A stretch of DNA of 64,000 nt from Prorocentrum cordatum (lineage: Eukaryota > Sar > Dinophyceae > Prorocentrales > Prorocentraceae), in assembly GCA_963575745.1 (NCBI GenBank), contig CAUYUJ010012158.1, positions 378,501 through 442,500 on the forward strand, read 5' to 3'. The notes beneath the pieces were generated by a model. That model worked only from the letters and a program-made list of their open reading frames with translations, was not told where the DNA came from and made no database searches. Positions 31,230 through 41,105 of the stretch are shown here, piece after piece; position 1 is the stretch's first letter, and each line of letters begins with the position of its first letter. The position numbers and the translations under genes were made by a program.

Positions 31230-31992
31230 ACTCCGAACTCGGCGCTTGGCATCCGCTTGTTCATCCACAACGCGGGGGAGACCATGTCGCCCGACCACAC
31301 GTGGGTCGATTGCTTCAACGAGGAGGGGGAAACAACTGTGCACATGCTGTTGCGCCTGGTGCCGAACAATGGCGACGATGACGACGAGCACCTGACGGAA
31401 CACTACGACCTCCTGTGGCCGAAGGCTCCCCACAGAGTCCTCGGCGCATGGGACACGCACATTCCGGAGCTGGGCGTGGACGAGGAGGCCCCGAGGGGGC
31501 CCGCCGAGGAGACCCCGAAGGAGCAGCCAGAAGCGGCCCTGCCGCTGCCCCAGGCGCCCCCCGCGCTCGCAGGCGAGCCCCCTTCGGCGCCCCAGCTCGG
31601 GCTCCCTGGCCACGCCGAGGAGGCCCCGCAGGAGCAGGCAGATGCCGCCCAGCCCGCGCCCGCAGGCGAGCCACCCCTGGGGCCCGAGCCCGCGGCGCCC
31701 CAGCTCGCGCCCCCTGGCGACGCCGAGGAGGCCCCGCAGGAGCAGGCAGATGCGGAGGCGCCCGCAGGCGAGCCTCCCCTGGGGCCCCAGCCCGCGGCGC
31801 CCTCTGGCAGCGCCGAGGAGGCCCTTGCGCAGGAGCAGCCAGAAGCGGCTGGGCCCAAGAGGGGCCGGCCCGACTCGGGACATGAGTCAGCGGACGATTC
31901 GTGGCTGGAAGCAGCGACGCCGGATGGAGACTCTGGGAATCAGCTGGCTGGCGACGAGGTGGCCTCGGCGTTTCCGAACGTCGTTGCTGCCC
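31230..31992 (+). CDS. Exon with acidic N-part and Ala/Pro/Glu repeats
   Basis: Starts after a pyrimidine tract and reads NSALGIRLFIHNAGETMSPD, then HTWVDCFNEEGETTVHMLLR, followed by three to four copies of a 30-40 residue repeat built on EEAPQEQADA...PAGEPPLGPQPAAP. It ends near SGNQLAGDE|VASAFPNVVAA. A donor GAG|GTGGCC at about 31,956 would join in phase to the next exon at 32,140; the alternative donor at the octamer (31,993) would not. Secreted or nuclear role unknown; the repeat region is probably disordered. Confidence 0.6.
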
Positions 31993-32139
31993 GTGCTATC
32001 CGCCCGCCCCCCCCCCTCCTCCCCCGGCGAGGGTTGAGGGGGGAGGGGGGGGGAGGAGGGAGGAGGCAATGGGGAGCGGATGTTGGTATATATTTCGTTT
32101 GGTATTTCGTTTATTGCACCCCCCTCCTCCCCCCGCGAG

Positions 32140-32219
32140 GTGGGCGACATCAAGTTCGAGGAGCTCTTCGGCGAGATGGAGGACGTCTGCGATGCCGAGC
32201 AGGCTGCCAAGTCCTGCCT
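32140..32219 (+). CDS. Short exon, continuation of the 31.2 kb gene
   Basis: After CCCCCGCGAG the frame reads VGDIKFEELFGEMEDVCDAE then QAAKSC. The exon ends at or before GTGCTATC at 32,220. CAG|GCTGCC inside it could be a GC-type donor. Unknown protein. Confidence 0.5.
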
Positions 32220-32280
32220 GTGCTATCTCATGCCAACTCTTCTCCCTCTCCCTCGGGGCCCCTGTGGTGGGGGGCCAGAG

Positions 32281-32480
32281 GCTTTCGAACGGTTGCACGA
32301 GCGGAGCTGGAAACTTGGGACCCTGCGTCCGGCATTCTGTCGTCTCGTGGACTTGTGGGCCCATTGCAGTTCGCGCCCCGGCCGCGCCAGTGCGCTTCAT
32401 GACGAAGTGATGGCCGTTAGGCGTTTCGAAAGTGCGAGCTGTGTTTGGGGTTCCTGCATTGCCGACGATCTGTGTGAGGG
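32281..32480 (+). CDS. Exon, continuation of the 31.2 kb gene
   Basis: Reads AFERLHERSWKLGTLRPAFC, RLVDLWAHCSSRPGRASALH, DEVMAVRRFESAS and possibly CVWGSCIADDLCEGW. The composition is clearly protein-like, with Cys and Trp present. The right border is uncertain because a GGGCGTCTT triplication follows at 32,505. Confidence 0.5.
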
Positions 32481-32848
32481 GTGGGTCGTGATGGGCGCTG
32501 GTTGGGCGTCTTGGGCGTCTTGGGCGTCTTGGGAACGTTTCCCACTTACCGCTGCTGCGTCAGGTATATATCCGCTTGGGAACGTTTCCACTACGTGCCA
32601 GTGTCAGGGTACATATATATATATATATATATATACGACGACGCCGACGATGACGACGACGAAAGCGTTTCGATATATAAAGCCCTTTGAGGCTTCTCCC
32701 TCCTGCATCGGGCTGTGCTATCATGCGTTCGCTGTGGCTGGATCCGTTTCGAATGTTCTGGAGAGATCGCCCAGGACAGAACCTGCCCCTCCTCTTTCCA
32801 CTCTCCAATCCGCGGCCTGCCCATCTGATCGTCGCCCGCCTGCGCCAG

Positions 32849-33262
32849 GATGAGGGAGCCGCTGGTCAGCAGGTCGAGAACCCTGGGGGGTCCCAGGTGG
32901 CGCGCCCCCGCAAGAGGAGGAAACGCATCGTCAAGGCGAAGCCCTTCGGGGGACCTGGTGGACCTGGTGATCCTGGGGCGCAAGGCGGAGGCGTTGGACA
33001 GGGGGGGGTGACTGGTCAAATGGCGATCTCTGGTGGTTTCCTGCAAAACATCGTTATTGGGGCCAAGAGGATTGAGTACAGGGCGGATAAGCCATACATT
33101 CGTCGCCGGCTGTTTAAAGGTGGGAGGCGAATCGACCAGTTGCTGCTCACACATGGGTACCCAGCCGCTGACGGCAAGAAAGTGGAGGCCCTCTTCAACG
33201 TCAAAAGCATCACCACGAAAAACAAGCGCCAAGCGGCGGCAGAGGCGCCTGCGTATCTCCTC
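32849..33262 (+). CDS. Basic, Gly-rich exon
   Basis: Begins after CGCCTGCGCCAG; the presumed intron starts with GTGCTATC at 32,715. Reads DEGAAGQQVENPGGSQVARP, a basic cluster RKRRKRIVKAK (nuclear-localisation-like), a collagen-like GGPGGPGDPGAQGGG, then SGGFLQNIVIGAKRIEYRAD, RRRLFKGGRRIDQLLLTHGY and KKVEALFNVKSITTKNKRQA. Possibly a nucleic-acid-binding protein; no named domain. Confidence 0.6.
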
Positions 33263-33330
33263 CTCAGTCCTCCCTCCTCCTCCGCCTCCTTGATGCCAAC
33301 CTGACCACCTGCCCACGCTGCACCCTCCTA

Positions 33331-33456
33331 CTGCTCGTGCTATCCTGATGCCCCCCCCCCGCCCTCCCCAACCGCCGCCCCCCGCCCGCCGCCCCCCCAT
33401 CATTTTTGCCCTCCCCCATCGACGTCAAGGGGCAGTCGGGTAGATAGCACGAGCAG
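33331..33456. other. Probable intron bounded by inverted octamer ends
   Basis: CTGCTCGTGCTATC at 33,331 and GATAGCACGAGCAG at 33,443 are perfect 14-base inverted repeats flanking a C-rich 98-bp interior. Coding sequence starts right after the second copy. The unit could be an intact introner. Confidence 0.55.
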
Positions 33457-33622
33457 TGGCGCCCGCGAGGCGCCGGCCGGCTGGCTTCCGGATCTCGACA
33501 CCAAGGCGTGGTTCAATTGCTTCCAGGACTGGCCGGAACTGTTGTGCATCGAGTTGGAGTTGCCTGCGGTGGAGAATCGCACTCCCTGGACCTTCGACCC
33601 CGAGGCGCGGGGGGCGCAAGGA
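33454..33622 (+). CDS. Exon, unknown protein
   Basis: Reads SSGAREAPAGWLPDLDTKAW, FNCFQDWPELLCIELELPAV and ENRTPWTFDPEA, then degrades into GGA repeats. The FQDWPELLC phrase resembles SQDWSELVF encoded at about 345-370, also after a T-rich tract ending in CAG, which hints at a repeated exon. Confidence 0.5.
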
Positions 33623-33762
33623 GGGGGGCTGGGGAGAGGAGGAGGGCGATGGGGCAGGATGGAGGGCAAGGAGGAGGAGGGAGGAAGTGGACGAGACAGA
33701 GGGGGAGGGGAAGAGCGGGGGGGGGGGGAGGAGGATGGAGGAGAAGGGGCGCCCTCCATTGC

Positions 33763-33940
33763 GCAGGTGGCAGCGGCATCAGCGCGTCAAGTGGCCGCAT
33801 TGGCAGCGGGGGCAGCATCGGCGCAGCCCCCCCCTGCAGCGCCTGCAGTGATCGTGGAGGCGCCTGCCGCAGCGCAGCCTCCCCCTGCAGCGCCGGACGT
33901 GGCGCCTGCGGTGCGCGTGGAGGCTCGCATCCCTTCCACT
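33763..33940 (+). CDS. Ala/Pro-rich exon
   Basis: Reads VAAASARQVAALAAGAASAQ then two copies of PPPAAP(A/D)V and a short AVRVEAR end. Low complexity. Likely belongs with the exon at 33,454 but splice sites are unresolved. Confidence 0.35.
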
Positions 33941-34339
33941 CGACCTCTCCCTCGTCGCATATATTCCTCTCACTCGGTCGTCGCGATGTCTCGGCTCCGA
34001 GGCCTGCATCAGATAGCACGGTCCGCTGCAGCTGATGCGTTATCTGGCCCAATAGGGCCCTCCACGAATGCCTCAAGAGGGCCCCTGGAGGGCTCGAAGA
34101 GAGAGAAAATGGTAAACAACCAGCTGTTTCGTACTTGTTTTCCGCCTTTGTTGGTGTGGGCGCCCTCCTCAGGCGGCCCAAGGGGGCCGCGTCGGCCACT
34201 GACCAGCTTCTACCCTTTACCCTCACCTCCGACTTCCTTCATCACTTCCTCACCTCCTCCTGTCGTCGCTGTCGCCTCTCGTCGCTGATGCCCGCCCGCC
34301 GCTTCCCCCTGTCGTCGCCGTCGTCGCCCTGTGCCGCAG

Positions 34340-34563
34340 GCTGACACCGAGCGCTGGCACCCGATCTTCACATTTGCCAAGCGCGCAGTCAATTTGGTCA
34401 CATCCAACCAGGAGATGCCATGCTGGGCCAATCTGGAGAAGTCTATGCTTCTGAATCTGGGCAAGTGCCGCCATAGGACGTTCTGCTCTGGGATTGGGGC
34501 CATTGAAGAGGCAGTTATGCAATTGAACGCCGCTTTCACCGAAGTGCGTTCGGAGGCTGCTGC
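34340..34563 (+). CDS. Cytosine-C5 methyltransferase-like, exon with SAM-binding motif I
   Basis: Starts after GTGCCGCAG. Reads ADTERWHPIFTFAKRAVNLV ... LLNLGKCRHRTFCSGIGAIE and EAVMQLNAAFTEVRSEAAA. The phrase TFCSGIGAIEEA fits motif I of C5 cytosine methyltransferases (FxGxGG-type S-adenosylmethionine loop, here FCSGIGA). The next exon carries the later motifs in correct order, so the two are inferred to be one enzyme. Donor probably GCTGG|GTCTCA at 34,564. The family transfers a methyl group from SAM to carbon 5 of cytosine in DNA (some members act on tRNA). Confidence 0.65.
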
Positions 34564-34733
34564 TGGGTCTCATGCGCTGGCCTCCGCCTTCCGCCGCCCC
34601 CTCCCTGCACCTGTCTCCCCCGCCCCTCTCTGCTGTCGTCGTCGTCAAATGGGCGATGGGGGGTCGTCTCCGGGCCATCGCCCGACCAGCCCGTGCTATC
34701 TACGCCCTGTAGCGCTGTCGTGAGGGCTAGGAG

Positions 34734-34798
34734 GGTAGGGTAGGGTAGGGTAGGGCTATATAGGAGGCTATATAGGAGGGTAGGGTAGGGTAGGAGTT
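34734..34798. repeat. TAGGG simple repeat in an intron
   Basis: Two short TAGGG runs separated by a duplicated CTATATAGGAGG. Lies between the two methyltransferase exons. Confidence 0.9.
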
Positions 34799-34939
34799 GT
34801 CAGCGACTGATTCGGCGAGCAGAAAATACGTAATCAGGGAAGGCAATTTTGCTCCAGTCTGTGCTATATGCGATCGGGGAACCCTTGCGTTATATAGCGG
34901 GTGTGCGGACAACCCTTCGATGGCGATATATGGCGCGAG

Positions 34940-35581
34940 CACGTCCGACAAGGACCAGCATTGTTCCGAATTCTTACAACGACGCCATGCAGATTCCTGC
35001 ATATTCGGGAATATCATGAACTTCGTTGACATGAGGGCCCAGCGGGCCATCGACGAGGCCCAGCGTACGTCAGATAAGGCATTTGCAAAGGTACAACATA
35101 TCATCCAGGACGCTGGAGTCCTCAGCCATGCGCCCTGCCGTGCCCACCCACTGAACTCGTGCGTTCGTCCAGGGGCTGCGCTCGATCCATGCCCTGACCC
35201 CTTGATCCTGGACAGTGCCGGCACCCCCTGCATCCCCTGGGCTGCTGGGGGGAAGCACTTGGGGGCAGAGGACCACATCCACAAAGTGCCCCTGGTGTGG
35301 GCCGAGATGATGTGGAGGGACGAGCCTCCACTGGGGTTCCACGAAAACACGCCCCTCTTCGATTCAGCGACAATGCTTGGGCGACTGGATGAGAAATACT
35401 TCAAGATCGAGTTTGAGGTTTCTCCCACAGATGTCGGCGTCCTCGCCCACAAGCGCAAGCGCCTCGTCACTGTGTTCATACATAAGACGAAATGCAGGGT
35501 GCTGGGGGACGTCGAGGCGACCCCAGGGGTTTCAAGAATTCACTGGGGCCTCCGAAAACGTCAACTAAATCTAACCAGCAT
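34940..35581 (+). CDS. Cytosine-C5 methyltransferase-like, catalytic exon
   Basis: Reads TSDKDQHCSEFLQRRHADSC and IFGNIMNF (motif II/III-like acidic residue plus FxDI-type strand), then ILDSAGTPCIPWAAGGKHLG (motif IV, Pro-Cys with the catalytic Cys at about 35,228), GFHENTPLFD (motif VI, ENV-type, here ENT) and SPTDVGVLAHKRKRLVTVFI (motif VIII, QxRxR-type, here HKRKR). Order and spacing match the family; motifs IX and X and a target-recognition domain are not obvious. The loss of Gln/first Arg in motif VIII and Thr for Val in motif VI are departures. The exon ends at or before GTGCTATC (35,582); splicing there joins in phase to 35,918. Dinoflagellates are known to carry diverse C5 methyltransferases, some inside retrotransposons, so this could be host or element-borne. 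Confidence 0.7.
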
Positions 35582-35917
35582 GTGCTATCTGCGACGCTCT
35601 CCCCCGCGCGCCCTATATGGCGGATTTCAGTCGGCGGGCGGCCGCTGAGGGCTGGCGGAAGTAAACAGCAGCGGCCTGCCTGCGGAAGCTTGCGGATGGT
35701 AAATTGGAGGCGGCGGAAGTAAAAAAGGAGATGTCGACATATTGAGCGCGGGCGTTGGCGAAGTCGGCAGTGGGCCAATCAAGGGGGGAGGAGGGAACAA
35801 TGGAGGCAGTGGGTGAAGGTGGGTCGGGGTTCGAGAAGGTTGTTTTAAAGCTTCATTCGGGCCGGGGGGCCATCAGGAATCGATCCAGAGCGAGAAAATT
35901 GCCAGGATGGGCCCCAG

Positions 35918-36190
35918 GAGGGGTTGGGGAGCCGATTTGAACAAATTTCGAAGTGGGAGATGGAGGGGGGAAACCGCCCATTGCCACAAGGCCACGTACC
36001 ATGCGCTTTCCCAAGCGTTGTCTGGACACACTGTCGTCGGGGAGGACCTGTGGGTCGAGGGCGACGCTGGGCGCCTGCTGTCAGAGTTGCAGGGGAATGG
36101 CGCCGCAGGCGCTGCCGCTGCAACTGACGTTTCTGACTGGAGGATCTCGGGTTATACACAAAGTCGTGTAAACCACTTCCTCGCCAGGCT
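35918..36190 (+). CDS. Exon downstream of methyltransferase, unknown
   Basis: After GGGCCCCAG reads GWGADLNKFRSGRWRGETAH, CHKATYHALSQALSGHTVVG and EDLWVEGDAGRLLSELQGNG, then an Ala-rich linker, DVSDWRISGYTQSRVNHFLA. Its first base is the third position of a codon, matching the two bases left by the 35,581 exon end. Likely the same transcript as the methyltransferase. Confidence 0.55.
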
Positions 36191-36514
36191 GTGCTATCTC
36201 ATGCCCTATCTATCTCTCTATATATGTGTATCCCCCACATCTCTCTAACTATGCATGTATCTATGTAAGTAAGTATGCATGTATGTATGTATATATGCAT
36301 ATATGTATTTACCTTCCCTATATACTACCCCGCCCCTGACCAGAAGCTTTCAGAGGGTCCCCAGGGAGCACTTTCGGAGCCCTCTTGAGCCTCTCAGAAC
36401 GCCCTGGGAAGCCCCAAGAGGAGCCCAGATCCCCTGGGTGTGCTATCTGAGCGTCGTTTGATGCCCCGCCCCCCCACTCGCCGGCCGCCCGCCTGCCGGG
36501 AAATTCCTGACCCC

Positions 36515-37178
36515 TGCAGAACAGTCTCACTTGGATGCATATATTGAGTATTGGGAGAGGGACTATGCGACCAACCCCGCAGAAGATGCTCGAGCTCTCT
36601 TCGCTGTGACCCAGAACCCAGACGAGTTCAACTCGCGCTCCAGCTCGGATGGGGCGTGCCCGTGTTTCAGGCACCATGGTACGCCACGCATCTGGGGGGA
36701 AGCCAAGGCACGGTGGCTCACTTGCTTGGAGAAGCTGAATTCTTTAATGTTTCCTGTGTACTCTGGGCCTGCAGATGCAGCTGGCGTCGATGTAATGGAT
36801 TTCAGCCTCTTTAAATCCAGCGTGGTGCATGCGATGGCAGGCAATTCGATGTTTATCGGCAACTTCGTACTTCTCTTCTTAAGCACATTCGCTAATGTGT
36901 CACTCGTGAGGGCGCAGGAGCTCGTGCCCGCCCCAGCCCCCGCAGCGGCAGCTGCAGACGAGGTACCTGCTGATCTTCCAGAAGGATTGCAGGTGAACAA
37001 GAGGATTGCAGGCGGCGCAATTATGCTCCAATATAAAGAGTACGGCATCAAGAAACAGTTCAAAGTCAAGGAGACTGGCAGCTACAAGCGCGCAGAAGAA
37101 TTGGCCACCGCTGCGCTGGCTGAGCTCCGGGTGGCGGAGGTCCGGTTCAATCGGGCGCGAAGCCCGTCGCTACGGACT
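36515..37178 (+). CDS. Exon with an AP2-like stretch
   Basis: Starts after CTGACCCCTGCAG (intron with GTGCTATC at 36,440). Reads QSHLDAYIEYWERDYATNPA, EDARALFAVTQNPDEFNSRS, a Cys-containing SDGACPCFRHHGTPRIWGEA, a hydrophobic MFIGNFVLLFLSTFANVSLV, an Ala/Pro linker, then KRIAGGAIMLQYKEYGIKKQ and FKVKETGSYKRAEELATAAL. The last part resembles an AP2/ERF-type DNA-binding strand-strand-helix (strand, FxVKxxGxxxAxxLA), a tentative reading. The exon ends near the octamer at 37,179. Confidence 0.6.
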
Positions 37179-37558
37179 GTGCTATCTACCACCCGCCCCC
37201 CCCCCCCTAACGTATTGTATGTATTGAGGCATCCGCTCGGGCACTCCTCTGGAATTGTTCTTGAGGCTCTCTTAGGCCCCTCTGCAAAACCCCCATAGAG
37301 CCACATGGAGCCCCGCTCGAGACTTCTTGGAGTTATATACCGAGAACTCCCCCCGAGGAGGTGGAGGAGGAGGCCCCGCTGGAGCCATCTGGGGCTGTGC
37401 TGTACCCTCCCTGGGCGTTCCTGGGGCCACATTGAATTGTTTTGGCTGATCTTGGGGGATCTGGCCATTTGGGATCACCCCGGGCCCCCTCTCATCGGGC
37501 TGTGCTATCTGCGTGTTCGGCATGGGCAGGGGGGGGCGGGGGGGGGGGGGCGGATCAG

Positions 37559-38040
37559 GTTCATGGGCTACCGAGTCAACGAACTCAAAGAGCTTGTCAA
37601 GGAGGCTGGCTTCAAGCCTGCAGGCAACAAAAGTGATTTAATCTGTGTACTCATGAACAACAAGGCTGGGTCCCTCGTGGCAGACCTCCTGCACAAGAGC
37701 GCGCTAGGTTCGGGATTGATGGCCCCTGCGCCCAAGAAGTTCGATGAAGCTTGCGTGTCGAAGACGATCACCCAACGCTTTACTGACCCTGCCGACCAGA
37801 CGCGCGCGTTGGTTGAGGCCCCTCCGAAGCCGCCCCACCTAACAGAGACAGAACCGCAATTTGTGATTGGGAGCTTCGTCGCAGGAGCGCTTGAGAGGGC
37901 ATTGGCTTCAAAGGATGCGCCCGAAACAGTGTATGGGTTATTGCTTGGGTGCCGCGTTCGACTGAGCAAGAAACTTGACCATGTTCTCGTTGCGAAGTTG
38001 GTTGCATCAGTCTTGCTGCGCACCCTCGCCGCCGGGAGAG
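37559..38040 (+). CDS. Exon with SAP-like DNA-binding motif
   Basis: After GGCGGATCAG (the 57-nt upstream intron would start at GTGCTATC 37,502, and the phases agree) reads MGYRVNELKELVKEAGFKPA then GNKSDLICVLMNNK, which fits the SAP motif (helix, GLxxxGxKxxLxxRL). It continues LLHKSALGSGLMAPAPKKFD, VSKTITQRFTDPADQTRALV and VIGSFVAGALERALASKDAP, ending about LLRTLAAGREGRG before repeats. SAP domains bind AT-rich or scaffold DNA. May be part of the methyltransferase transcript or a separate gene. Confidence 0.6.
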
Positions 38041-38079
38041 AAGGCAGGGGGGTCGAGCCTGGCCGAGCTTGGCATAAGG

Positions 38080-38700
38080 GTCCCCGCATAGGAGGTCTCC
38101 TAGAGACCTCTCCCAGACCTCCCCCCAGCCTGGGGGGAGGCCTTCCGGAGCCCCCCCCCCAGCTTGGGGGAGGTCTGGTACCAGACCTCCCGTGGTCCTC
38201 CACCAGGCCTGGGGGGAGGCCTCCCCCCAGGCTGGGGGGAGGCCTCCCCCAGGCCCCCCCCAGGCCTGGGGGAGGCCTCCAGAGGCAGGCCTCCCAGAGG
38301 TCTGGGGGAGGCCTCCGGGAGGCCTCCCCCCAGCCTGGGGGGAGGCCGCCCCCCAGGCCTGGTGGAGGACCAGGGGAGGCCTCCTGGAGGCCTCCCCCCA
38401 GCCTCGGGGGGGGCCTCCCCAGGGAGGTGTCCTCGCGACCTGGGAGACCTCCCCAGGGAGGCCCCAGGAGGTCTGGGGGAGGACCTCTGGGAGGTCTGAG
38501 ACCTCCCAGGCCTCCGGGAGGCCTCCCCCCAGGCTGGGGGGAGGCCTCCCTCCAGACCTCCCACAGGACCAGGGGAAATCTCCCGGAGACCCCCGGGAGG
38601 TTTTTCCTGAGCAGGGGAGGTCTCCAGGAGGACCAGGGGAGGTTTGCCGGAGGCCTCCCCCCAGCCTGGGGGGAGGCCTGCAGGGTCGAAACGACCCGGA
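38080..38700 (+). repeat. Palindromic AGGCCTCCCCCCAGCCTGGGG minisatellite
   Basis: About twenty units of GGGGGGAGGCCTCC and CCCCCAGSCTGGGG. Adjacent halves are complementary, so the tract can fold into many short hairpins. Open frames in it are repeat translations. Confidence 0.85.
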
Positions 38701-38831
38701 TGTTAGGGTCAGCCCGTCCCGACTCGTCTCGATTGTTAGGGTCCGCCCTCTTGGCCCGACCCGATCCGCTCGTTCGGGTACTCGCGTGACAGGTCGACGA
38801 TGTATTAAATTTTATAACCCGCCCGAGGGGT

Positions 38832-39489
38832 TCCCGGAGGCCAAGACAGCCCGCTGCACTTAAGGGGCCCTTAAGTGCAGCGGCTCTGCTCCTCCTTCGG
38901 GGGGGCTCCCGGGGGGGTTCCCGGATTACAGGGCTGTACTTCAGGGGCCCTTAAGTGCAGCGGATCTGCTCCTCCTTCGGGGGGGCTCCTGGAGGCCAAG
39001 ACAGCCCGCTGCACTTACGGGGCCCTTAAGTGCAGCGGATCTGCTCCTCCTTCGGGGGAGCTCCCGGAGGCCAAGACAGCCCGCTGCACTTAAGGGGCCC
39101 TTAAGTGCAGCGGATCTGCTCCTCCGTCGGGGGGGCTCCCGGAGGCCAAGACAGCCCGCTGCACTTAAGGGGCCCTTAAGTGCAGCGGATCTGCTCCTCC
39201 TTCGGGGGGGCTCCCGGAGGCCTAGACAGCCCGCTGCACTTAAGGGGCCCTTAAGTACAGCGGATCTGCTCCTCCTTCGGGGGGGCTCCCGGAGGCCAAG
39301 ACAGCCCGCTGCACTTAAGGGCCCTTAAGTGCAGCGGATCTGCTCCTCCTTCGGGGGGGCTCCCGCAGGCCAAGACAGCCCGCTGCACTTAAGGGGCCCT
39401 TAAGTGCAGCGGGCCTGCTCCTCCTTCCGTCGGGGGGGCCCCGGAGGCCAAGACAGCCCGCTGCACTTAAGGGGCCCTTAAGTGCAGCG
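38832..39489 (+). repeat. 76-bp tandem array, each unit with a 15-bp-stem hairpin
   Basis: Eight to nine units. Each contains CCGCTGCACTTAAGG, GGC, CCTTAAGTGCAGCGG (15-base perfect arms, 3-base loop), then ATCTGCTCCTCCTTCGGGGG and CTCCCGGAGGCCAAGACAG. Units from 39,080 on are near-identical and 76 bp long; the first units are longer and more variable. One unit (about 39,313) lacks the loop and is a perfect palindrome. Confidence 0.95.
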
Positions 39490-39517
39490 GAGGGCGAGGT
39501 GGAGGAGGAGGAGGATA

Positions 39518-39720
39518 GTTAGCACAGCCTGGGCACGGTGGAGAGCGACGAGGAGAGGGAGGGGGGAGGAGGAGGAGGAGGAGGAGGAGGAGGAGGAGGA
39601 CGACGACGACGACGACGACGCGAGCGCCAGCCGCCGGCGGGGGCCGTCGCGCCTGCGCGGGGGCGGTGCCCCTCATGAGGCCCGGCAGCGCGAGCAGGAG
39701 GCCCTCGGCGCCGCCGCCGC

Positions 39721-39754
<34 letters not shown>

Positions 39755-39790
39755 CTCGGACGGGCTTCAGACCTAGGCGCCGGCGCCAGG
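39518..39790. other. GGA/GAC/GTC simple repeats with one GTTAGCAC octamer
   Basis: GTTAGCACAGCCTGGGC at 39,518, then GGA, GAC and GCC/GTC runs. No gene seen. Confidence 0.7.
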
Positions 39791-39798
39791 GCACATTG

Positions 39799-39840
<42 letters not shown>

Positions 39841-39979
39841 TGCGTGACCCCCGCGCGTTCGGGGAGGCGGAATGCTTCCGCCGGGCCACTGCCTCCCTAT
39901 TGCTACTACCTCAGAAGAGCTGGCAGAGGGCCTGCGGAGTCTACAGCCAGATCCCCATCGCTTCCCATAGTTCCAGGTT

Positions 39980-40188
39980 ATGGGATGGATCCAGGGGAGC
40001 AGAGGGGGAACTGTTCAGCCGAAAGATGTGGCATTCGACGCCCTGTTGCGGAGGGCTCAGCCTGGTGCTTCTCTGGTTGGCATTGTGCACGGGGGTGCAG
40101 CTGGCGAAGGCAGCGGCTGGCCAGGCAGCAGGAACTTCCACGTTATTCAGCCCGTGGATCCAGCCTTGATTGGGGGCCCTGTCAACGT
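39980..40188 (+). CDS. Exon, unknown protein
   Basis: After CATAGTTCCAG reads VMGWIQGSRGGTVQPKDVAF, DALLRRAQPGASLVGIVHGG and SRNFHVIQPVDPALIGGPVN and ends at AAC|GTGAGGAAG, a conventional donor. Two other frames are also open over the interval, so the frame choice rests on composition and the good splice sites. Confidence 0.45.
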
Positions 40189-40197
40189 GAGGAAGTT

Positions 40198-40228
<31 letters not shown>

Positions 40229-40514
40229 TGACGCTTCGCGTTTCTCCACCAGCCCATCCAGGGAAGATGCCTATATAGGCGAGTTGCTGTGGTCAGGGAG
40301 GTGTGTGTGTGTATATATATATATATATAGCAGCGCGCAATGTAGCAGCCGTCTTGGGGCCCTCTTGGGCCTCTCCCTAAACCACCTATACACGCCCAGA
40401 GGGCTGGTGGGATTCCCCCCCCTCCTGCGGGCTGTGCTATCTGCCATCGTCGTCGTCGTCGTGGGGGGCCTCGAAGCGGGGGCAGATTTTATCTTCCTCA
40501 CCTTCCAATCACAG

Positions 40515-40975
40515 GTGAAACTCGAGATGCGCGGAGAGCGCTCCGAGGGCGTCGTGTGCTATGTCGACGAGGGCCCTGATCCCGAGGAGGCTCTTACGAT
40601 AGGCTTGAACGAACTGACGTCTATGAGCTGGGCTGCCCGGCAGGGCTCGTCATCCTCCAGTCTTCCTTCGCATTCCTTGGAGTCTGGGCCCTTAGTTGAG
40701 TCTTTAGCTGGCGAGGGGGGCGACGATGATGAATGTGGCGTGGAGAAGCGATGCTTGAATACGATTGACAAATACATTCAGAGCATGCATGCCGAGGGCA
40801 AGGTGGTCAGTGGCCATCTTGCGCGCGTCCACAGCCTGAACCGAGGTTTCAAAGGCGTGGATGCGACCTTCCTCCGACGGTGGTATTGTCTCAAACCTGG
40901 CCAGAGCAACGTATTGATGGGCGTTCTCGGATTCAAGGATGTCCAGGGGAAAGGAGGTATGCAGGGGTGCTGCCT
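40515..40975 (+). CDS. Exon, unknown protein
   Basis: After TTCCAATCACAG reads VKLEMRGERSEGVVCYVDEG, PDPEEALTIGLNELTSMSWA, a Ser-rich linker, GGDDDECGVEKRCLNTIDKY, IQSMHAEGKVVSGHLARVHS and DATFLRRWYCLKPGQSNVLM. Balanced and clearly protein-like; no domain recognised. Ends at or before GTGCTATC at 40,976. Followed by an intron with a TA run. Confidence 0.65.
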
Positions 40976-41055
40976 GTGCTATCGTCCCGCGTTCAGAACT
41001 TGCTTGAGGACCCAACAAGGGCCCAAGAGGGCTCCGCCCGCCCGCTTGCCGCCAG

Positions 41056-41091
<36 letters not shown>

Positions 41092-41105
41092 GCTGCCGCC
41101 GCCAG

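Noticed and set aside
34734-34798. Internal telomere repeats
   Set aside because: TAGGG is not the TTTAGGG type expected for dinoflagellates, and the runs are only 3-4 units.
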